Origin: Plectrocnemia conspersa
Lineage: Eukaryota; Arthropoda; Insecta; Trichoptera; Polycentropodidae
Assembly (NCBI GenBank): GCA_009617715.1
Contig: VTFK01000092.1
Coordinates: forward strand, 1,488,001-1,552,000
DNA length: 64,000 nucleotides
Direction of reading: 5' to 3'
Shown: piece by piece, positions 56,594 through 64,000 of the stretch
Layout: every line of letters starts with the position of its first letter
Position numbering within the stretch: position 1 is the stretch's first letter
Notes under the pieces: generated by a model
Databases searched by the model: none
The model's input: only the letters and a program-made list of their open reading frames with translations
Told to the model about the DNA's origin: nothing
Translations under genes and position numbers: made by a program

Positions 56594-56860
56594 ATTTAAT
56601 GATTATTATATAATTATAATTCTGATAAATCACTATAGATTATTATTTCTTTGGATTTTCATAATTGCACGGATGAATATCATGATGAATAATTAAAAAT
56701 ATAATCGATTGTTATCTATTGATTATAAGCTGTAACAATTGTTTATAATTGATAAAATAATAAAATAATTAGTTATTAATTGTGTCTACCCAATTGTAAA
56801 GCATCAGGCTACCTTTCATGTTGAACAGAAGATTCACAAAAATAAAATAAATCGATGATG
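56594..56860 (+). repeat. Dispersed repeat ending in a LINE-type tail, copy 2
   Basis: Matches 23930-24165 (CACTATAGATTA, GATGAATAATTAAAAATA, ATTGATTATAAGC). It ends in the degenerate tail motif TTGTAAAGCATCAGGCTACC (56794-56813), TTTCATGTTG and an AAAATAAAATAAAT tail. The hairpin is no longer stable. Two copies with the same upstream sequence and the same tail indicate one family, not chance. Confidence 0.6.
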
Positions 56861-58098
56861 AATGCACTTACCCAATATCAGGATAAGTGGCATCGTGTTT
56901 ATGCTGACAATTTTTATAATATCGAAAAACGGGACCGGCTTTACAAAAATATAACGGACTATAATAAACATATGAAAGGTGTACATAGTTACGTATTATT
57001 AAAAAAAACAATGGAATAGATAAAAAAAATAGTTTTTATTTATTTTCATACGCATTGTCTAATTCGTTCCGTGTCTAGCAAAATCTGAATCGTAATAGCA
57101 AAATTCAGTGAAATCTATCGATTTTAAAGATATTACACCGGTTTCTTCCCTGTGTTGTCGATTCACCAGAAAGGCTTTCGCATAAGCTGAAAAATCATCA
57201 GCCATTAAAAATAAAATGTCGAGATATATGAGAAGAAAATGTGTTTGTTCTGCACATGGAATAAGAAAGGACACAGCATGTGCAAGTTGTGAAATTCTTC
57301 TTCATATTGATGAATGTTTTTATACGTATCAAAAAATATTGAAATAGATAAAAAAGTGTATATATTAAAAATAAATAACAATAATAATATAGTGTAGTTT
57401 ATAAGTGTCATTATGAAAATAAATGTGTTCGTGACAGTTGTACGCAGAAAATGGACGCCGAAAAATTTGGTGAGTGCAAATTATATTATATTATATTATA
57501 AATGGATATTTTTTTATGAATCGTTTATACAAAAATTTATAAAAGCATTTATATATACATAATATTAAATTATAATAACTGGTTTGTAAGCATTACAACC
57601 ATTTTAAATTTACATAAAATATTAGAAATTAAAAAAACATATTTATTCGTTCATGATTTAATTCCTCAGAGATTCTTTTAAGTGCAATTTTTTTTTTAAA
57701 TATTTCACTTACTATTGATCCAAATTGAGGTTTTCCAAATGGTGAGAAAATATCACAATAACAAACACCCGGTGAAAATGTTCGTAATTTAATCGATGCC
57801 ATTTTCTGGAAGTTCTTTGATTACTATATTATCTAGTTTATCTAAATATACCGTAACATTTTTATTTTGAATTTTGCAATAATATACAGAATTTTAAGTT
57901 GAAAAATTTTGTTAATTGATGTACTGTTTCGATTTCTTTTGATTAAATTGATTCTGTGTTTACCTAGCCAAACAGTTTTGATCCTGGAGTGTAACATTAA
58001 ATATTATTTTTCATATGAAATAACTAATTATATTCAAACATTTAAAAAAAAATGCCCCAGGTGACGCTCTCATTCATATATAGGCAAACTTGATGGTA
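56861..58098. other. AT-rich spacer with microsatellite
   Basis: A (TTATA)n run lies at about 57481-57502. A minus frame (57207-57059) begins MADDFSAYAKAFLVNRQHRE after a T-rich tract and is somewhat protein-like, but no acceptor or donor makes it a convincing exon. The rest is A/T-rich. Confidence 0.35.
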
Positions 58099-58888
58099 AG
58101 GGTTCTTTGTTTTTTCGATTCGGGACTCGAGATAAATTTTAAAGTCCGGACTCGAGACTTTGATTATTTTTCGTATAATCATGAAAAAAAATTATGTTAA
58201 AAAATTAGCTTATTATTATTACCTTTAATTAATTTATTATTATTAATATTATTTGTGTTATAGGTACGATAGGAGAAAATTTATTGAAACAATTTAAAAA
58301 CACTTTATTCGATATTTATTTAAATTTAATTTATTACAATTTTTTTTAATCGAAATATTTATATCAAATTAAGTTAAAACCTTTACAGGAAAAAATATGT
58401 TTTAAAACACCAAGGCGTTTAATGATGAAAAAGCCTGTTTGTTGGCAAAATTGATGTAGAAAAACTCTCTCGCTTTTTAGATTTAATTTAAGCAATGATT
58501 TGGATTGATTCGAGTTCGCTTGATAGTTAAATCTAATATCTGAAAGCCTTTTAAAGTTGAATTTTTTATTTCTAGTCGTTGAAATATTTTTGTGGTTCCT
58601 GACAGAGTTGTGTTGATTTCAAATATTTTTTTTAAAAAGGAAATTAACAATAACATTAAAATCGACGATTATTTTCATATGAAATTTCAAATTTGGCCGT
58701 CAATTAATATTTTCAAACATTTCAAAAAAAAAAAAATCACTTTGTTCATATCCTCGACATCAAATTCGCTCTTTACATGTTTTTTGTAAAATTGACTTCG
58801 GAAAGTCTCGAGTCCCGGGTTATTCATTTTTAAATATTCGAGGCAAACTTGATGAATAAAATCCGGGTTGTCTCGACACAGAATCCCT
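58099..58888. mobile_element. Probable inverted-repeat element, 790 bp
   Basis: The left end AGGGTTCTTTG and the right end read backwards (AGGGATTCTGTG) are similar. Inside them CGGGACTCGAGA (58131) and its counterpart TCTCGAGTCCCGGG (58806) form a second, stronger inverted pair. ATGGTA occurs at both borders (58093-58098 and 58890-58895, one base offset). Alternatively, a 13-bp direct repeat GGCAAACTTGATG (58084 and 58843) marks the insertion. The interior is A/T-rich and non-coding. The family is undetermined; hAT is possible. Confidence 0.45.
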
Positions 58889-59916
58889 AATGGTATCTCA
58901 GTATTTTCTTAATAAAAGAAAACGCATGACACAGGACTCAAGCCTGATTTCAGCCATTAAACAATATTCTTTCAAGACTTCGTACACGAGTCCACGGGCG
59001 TTAAGCTGTTAATATCCTACTCATAAAGTATTTTTTATGTTTTTTTTAAATATAATCAAAATAGACATTTTAACTTAAATTCTAGAAATAAGCTAAAAAA
59101 ATGCATAAGTACATAAATGAAATAATATACTTTATATATTTATGAGTCATTTAAATTTTATAATAATACTGTTTTAATTAAATAAACATAATCGTAATAG
59201 ATTTTTTCTTAATGTTACGGTGACAGTAGTTCGACTGGGAAAATACGTCCTTCCTTTGCGTTTCCAAACGAGTAAATACTTCCGCTGCTGCTCCGCCTCG
59301 GTATTGCTAGCTTAGCTTCAGGGTGGCAACTATATTTTCACCCGCCAGCAAATTTTCTACGCATAATGAAAATTAAAAATATTTTTATTACATATCTCAA
59401 AAATAATTCTAAAATACTTATTATCAATCCGATTTAAAATTCGCTTTAGTCAGCACTCCCATTCCGAATTTACTTCGACAGAGACTAAGAAAAAAAAAGC
59501 AACTGCTTCTCTCTTCACGTCAAACCTAGTTTAGCTACGTCTAGAATCCAGAATTTACCCCGATCAAGATAACTTTATTTATTAATACTAATTACAAAAG
59601 CTCTAGGTGGGTTCAAAAATTTGTTTTAGAAAAAAATAATAATTGACGACTAAATAACCTGTCTTATACATAAGTAAAAACTCATTGAAACTTAGATCAG
59701 AACAGTTCCATGCATGCATGATCATTTACTTAAATGTTTGAAGTAAATAATTAAATATTTGAGTGTCCAGTCTGGGTGTTGCTAAGTCTATTTCTAAGGC
59801 TTTGTTAGCTTTAAATCCTACTTCAATAATCTTTCTACTTAACTATTTATAGTTCAATGGGTAAGTTACAGATTTTTATTGGGCAGTAATCATATATTTT
59901 CATTAAGTTTATGGTT
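58889..59916. other. Spacer with a complex patch
   Basis: A less AT-rich part at 59215-59345 and 59450-59550 has CTTCCGCTGCTGCTCCGCC near 59280 and no frame. Otherwise A/T-rich. Confidence 0.4.
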
Positions 59917-60455
59917 TTGTTCTTTAGAACTCTTAATTTATACATATTTGTTAATTTGTTAGTGTACAACTAGGAGTGAGTTAAATTTATGTATTTTTCC
60001 ATAATTATTTGTGTTGTAATTTATTTATTAATATTTTATATTGCATCTATAAAAAAATTGTGATTCTCAACGTTTTATTGCTTTGATTTATTTAACCACT
60101 TTTTTGTATTAGTAAGTGTTAATAATTTATTTTAACACTTCTATTATTAAATTTCGTTAATTTATCTTACATATTTTTTCTATATTTTTGCGGATTTTTA
60201 TATATCAATTCAGTGGCTCTTAATTTTTTTATAAAATGAATATGCGATATTATTTGTTATGTTAATTTATTTCGTACTATTTTCTATAAAAAGCATTTAG
60301 ATTAAATTTAATAATAATAAAAAATATTATATGTATGTAATGTTTTTAATTTATTATTTCTTCAGTTTAATGTGCTAATATATTACTATTTGGATTACTT
60401 TAAAACAAAAATATCGACCGCCGTACAGGTACGGCGATACCGCTCAAAGGATTAA
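59917..60455 (+). mobile_element. TTAA-type dispersed repeat P1, copy 3
   Basis: Shares the ordered landmarks of copies 1 and 2 (TTAATTTATACATATTTGTT, CATAATTATTTGTGTTG, TTTTTGTATTAGTA, ATTAAATTTCGTTAATTTAT, TATTTCTTCAGT) and ends GGCGATACCGCTCAAAGGA then TTAA (60452-60455). Just inside that end CGCCGTAC-AG-GTACGGCG makes a perfect 8-bp stem. The left end has decayed. Without the nested hAT, this copy shows what copy 1 looked like before that insertion. Confidence 0.75.
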
Positions 60456-60829
60456 TTTGCAGTTTTTCTTTATAATAAGTTGATATACAAGTTCACAGAA
60501 GGCAAACAAATAGTTTTAAGCTGCTATTTAAAATATTTTGTTTCGATTTCGCACTTGATTATAACAATTGTAAAACATTTTAAAGGATGCTTCAATATTA
60601 CGATCAAGGATGTGTGTGTAATTAATTTATTTTTTGGAATTTAAGAACCTGATTAAAGCGGGCACTCTATAGCAATATGCGTGATTCTTATATATTTATT
60701 TTAAAGTAAATCTTTCAACATTCAAATCTAACCATCCCATCTTTTATTTGTGGACGATGTTTATTTAAATTAAAACATTAAAGTTTAATTTAGACTCTCT
60801 CCATCGGCGACTTTTACTACATACATTTT
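60456..60829. other. AT-rich spacer
   Basis: A/T-rich sequence between P1 copy 3 and the next complex island. Nothing is identified. Confidence 0.45.
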
Positions 60830-61270
60830 ATTACGAATATTTCACTTGAACCGAGCCAGTTTCGAAAACCCACAACATCTTCATTTCCCGAACGCGAATT
60901 TGAATATTCAAACGAGTTCAAAGTTGAATTATGTAGACTTAACCTAGTCTTATACTCATTATACATATGTACATTTGTACACAGTCACACGTATACACAG
61001 AAAGAGCGGGCATAAAGCATTAATTAATGAGCCAAGACCATACCGAGTTCATACGTTATCTGGAGATAGTGCGGTGGCGCTTTGGAAAACCGAAGCGGTC
61101 GCTCATTACCGGGATTCCCGGGAAATGGTGCCCCAGGGCCGAGCAATAAATCAAACCGCACTGAACAAATCGAAAATCACAGCCGCTTTCCAGATTTTCC
61201 TTGTTTGATAAAAGGCAGCTATTTGCCTCCGACCCACACCACCTGTTAGTGAACAGTTCGCATAAATAAT
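60830..61270. promoter_or_regulatory. Candidate enhancer-like conserved island
   Basis: Dense, complex and frameless apart from a 77-codon plus frame (60975-61208) without motif. Established factor-site types seen include ATTAATTAAT (61018-61027, paired homeodomain cores), GATA cores, CACCTG (E-box), TGTGGTTT (Runt type, near 61270) and GATTCCCGGGAA (about 61112). Their clustering in one 400-base block bordered by A/T desert is suggestive of an enhancer. No gene can be assigned. Confidence 0.45.
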
Positions 61271-62189
61271 GTGGTTTATCCCATTGATCTCTTATCCAAT
61301 ACGTGTATTTTTTCTTACAAGTAGGGCTTAACTCAAATGCGTGAATCTATCTTGTTATTTAAGGGTTGAATTGACGATGCCATCAATCACGATGATAATC
61401 AAATTTGTAAGTAGCATGATTAATATGGAAGGTTCATTCGTAATATGACGTATTTGTTATCTAAAGCAATATTGAAACGTGTTATTTTACGACTGAATAA
61501 TGAAACAATCATTATAATGTAATAATGACGTATGCACTGTGGCTTGTAATGCTTTCAGGCCTCATGATAAAAATGGCATTTTATGTATTTTTTTATAATT
61601 TCTTAAATAAATAATAATAGGTATGGTTTAACCCTTTCCAAGCTACAAATAAATATAAAAATTAGCCGCCGTCGCGACACATTTTATGTGAAATATTATG
61701 AGGCAAATTAATAAACATATTTACTCAAAATATTTATCTGATGTCGTGTTTTCTTTGCTGCTCAGTGTTGCCATATAGTAAATTTATTTACTGCACGTAA
61801 TATTTTTTATAATAAAGTTTGTGTATGTTATCTTCAATTTCATAGGTGATTTAAAACATTGCAAATAATTTAAAAATATTTTTATTTATTTCGCAGGGGT
61901 TGTTATCCTTTTTGCTTGATATTATTATTTCGAGTCAAAAAATTGTTTTTATCTAGCGCAAGTTTAATTAAAATATATAAAATATATATATAATTATTAT
62001 TCCATTATTTATAATTCAACGCGTGCAAATCACATAAGCTCTACTAATTAATCCCTAAGGATACCACACGGTCAAATCTGTCCGTATATACCAAATTGAG
62101 TTATGTATATATTGGAAAATTTCTAAGTGAAAATTCATGCTTGTAAGCATAAGATTTTAAAACTTTTGAGATTGACGTTTGATTGCAAC
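61271..62189. other. AT-rich spacer with a solo TTAACCC end
   Basis: TTAACCCTTTCCAAGC near 61630 resembles the left ends of the TTAA-type MITEs, but no inverted partner was found to its right. An (AT)n run lies at 61974-61995. Otherwise unremarkable. Confidence 0.4.
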
Positions 62190-62430
62190 TTTGTTGGCTG
62201 TTTAAATTTCCTATCTGCACTTTGTCGCTCCGGCTTATCCGGCAGGCACACAAAGTTACACCTTGTTTGTTCTTGGTTCTGTTCCGAAAGAAAAAAATAT
62301 ATAGAGAAAGCGAGCGAGGAAACGTCGGGAAAGTAGCTGGGATAATTTAATTATCGCGTCCCTTATTTGAGTCACGAATGTCCGCGGAGAAATGAGTTTT
62401 CGAACAATAGCTTCGAGGCTGGTACTATAC
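62190..62430. promoter_or_regulatory. Candidate regulatory island
   Basis: A complex patch with GGGATAATTTAATTATCGCG (62339-62358), an almost symmetrical pair of homeodomain-type TAATT cores inside GGGA...TCCC. It also has GGCTTATCCGGCAGG and CGAGCGAGGAAACG. The short plus frame (62127-62336) shows no domain. The interpretation is compositional. Confidence 0.35.
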
Positions 62431-64000
62431 TTGGTCTAGCGGTGGGATCTGAATACCAATTTGATCAGATTTTTAATACTATATAAAATTTAATGAAAAA
62501 TACTTGTATAATTAAAATTTAATTTAATATAGCTACGAAATATGAATACTGATGGTAAAATAGGCAATTATACAGTCGACGCAATCGTTAATGTTTCATT
62601 GTTCAACGCAATCTAGTTATTGAATATTTTTGTTAATTACTCTGATTAACTTTTCGGATGAATAAATTGTGTACACAAATAATATAATAAATAATAATTT
62701 ACATTTTTGTAGCTCTTCTATATGGACGCTTAATTTATGTTATTGAATATGAAATAAATTTAAAGCAGAATATTACAAAAAATCGATATACATATTGTTC
62801 ATTAAATAAACTACTCTACGTAGCATATAAATGCTTTAATGGCCAAAAACGTAACTGATTATTTTTAATTTGTTAACGTAAAACGTATAATTTACAATTA
62901 GTCGATAAAAAAAGGCAAATATATTTTTTACAAATTTATTTTTAAATTTAAAAGTATTTTCCAAAAAAATATTGAAAAATATATATTCTTCCAGAAACCC
63001 AAATCTTCTATCGTTATATAAAAAATGTTAATTTTTCCATAATTTCTTAAACAAAATTACAAATCGAAAATTTTTTTTCTTTTTTTCTCGAAAAAGTTTA
63101 TAGCCCTTTTTGTTAAACATTGAATTTTCTACATTAATTTTCAAATGACTTACAACCGCTTGATTTTTTTTATACCGCTAAATAAGAAAGGGTAGGTCTG
63201 TGCCAGATGCTTAAAAGTATTTGAATGCCAAAAAAATGTTTTCGATTTTCTTACTACTCCAGTCAGCTTAATCTTTGCTTTGGTAATCTAAAAACTACAT
63301 TACTAATTAAATTATAAGAAACCGCTCCGCGTGGGAATCGGCAGATTGCAAAAATATGTATGGGGTTTCCAAAGAGTTACGCCATTAAATTTGGTGTTCT
63401 TAAATCTCGTTTTTTCAATAATCTAAAAAGGTTTTTTACATTTTTTATGTTCAAAATATAAAAAAAATATTTAAAAGCATCGACTGTTATTGACAATTTT
63501 TTAGCACGGAAGTTGAAATTCCTTCGTAACTCGATGCTCTGTAATCAATCGAAGTAGATCCTGTCCCTTATAACAAATCATCATCCTAATAATGTTTGTT
63601 TTCTTTAACGATCGTCGATAAAGATGTACAAAATAACATACTGTATTATTAAAATCTCTTACTATATATAACATATATTTTTAATATATTCAAATTTCTT
63701 GAGACTTTTCTAGAGAATCGAAAGTGAAAATTATAATTCTTATTTTTCGAGAAATTAAAAACATCGATAAACCAAAATTTATTTTTTACAAATTTGTTGA
63801 CAAATCTTTGTTTTTTTCTACGTACCATAAAAATGGTTTATTAGTCAAAAAAGTAACTGTTTTTCAAATGTTTATTTAATTTAGGTTTTTTGGAAACTCC
63901 GAGTTTTCTATTAGTTGGCTATAAATTTAAAAGTATCCATAGCTTAAGGCAATGCTTAAAAAAAGTGTCAGAAAATATAACAAATTGATTATTTTCATGG
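62431..64000. other. AT-rich DNA to the end of the window
   Basis: Low to moderate complexity A/T sequence. No frame above 60 codons, no repeat of the families listed here and no RNA gene that I can support. Confidence 0.5.

Noticed and set aside
57059..57207. Minus-strand frame starting MADDFSAYAKAF, possible terminal exon
   Set aside because: Protein-like start, but no convincing acceptor placement and only about 48 codons; left out of the gene calls.
1..64000. Bacterial, phage or CRISPR-type system
   Set aside because: No dense coding, no regularly spaced repeats, no operons; sequence character is that of an insect nuclear genome.

Overview
The window looks like non-coding, repeat-rich nuclear DNA from an insect. 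I favour Lepidoptera, but this is inference from the mix of repeats and is not proven. The sequence is strongly AT-rich on both strands, with long A/T runs and no long open frames. There are no ribosome-binding sites, operons, phage genes or CRISPR arrays. All the certain protein similarity belongs to mobile elements: a Jockey-like non-LTR retrotransposon with an RT domain, and an internally deleted pogo/Tigger-type transposon.

Layout. 0-2 kb: 5'-truncated LINE with RT domain and 3' tail. 3.5-4.4 kb: element with 44-45 bp terminal inverted repeats (TIRs) and TA target-site duplications (TSDs). 6.1-7.3 kb: internally deleted Tigger-like transposon on the minus strand. 7.5-7.8 kb: possible cysteine-containing terminal exon, minus strand. 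13.1-13.4 kb: fold-back element with about 110 bp arms. 14.7-15.0 kb: hAT-like MITE. 15.3-15.6 kb: second LINE 3' end. 22.3-23.6 kb: cluster of inverted and direct repeat units around an 18-bp palindrome. 25.9-26.8 kb: about four tandem copies of a roughly 190-bp unit. 28.0 kb: possible exon, plus strand. 31.2-32.4 kb: TTAA-flanked MITE, then a larger TTAA-type repeat with a 410-bp hAT element nested in it. 35.1-36.6 kb: second copy of that repeat, a tRNA-Thr-like relic and another TTAA MITE. 37.5 kb: the best host-gene candidate, a short coding first exon ending at a strong donor. 42.6-43.0 kb: 236-bp tandem duplication. 48.4-50.1 kb: repeats of a family also found at 8.1 and 32.6 kb. 55.5 kb: another LINE RT fragment. 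58.1-58.9 kb: inverted-repeat element. 59.9-60.5 kb: third copy of the TTAA-type repeat.

Between the repeats lie islands of less AT-rich, complex sequence (about 2.6, 10.2, 33.1, 46.5, 55.9, 61.0 and 62.3 kb) without convincing open frames. They resemble conserved non-coding or cis-regulatory DNA, as expected in large introns or gene deserts of a developmental locus. Cross-species alignment would decide this.

I found no new multi-gene system. The most interesting signals are a hairpin at the 3' ends of several LINE copies with compensatory base changes, the nested and TTAA-specific MITEs with clear insertion signatures, and the palindrome-centred repeat cluster at 22-23.6 kb.
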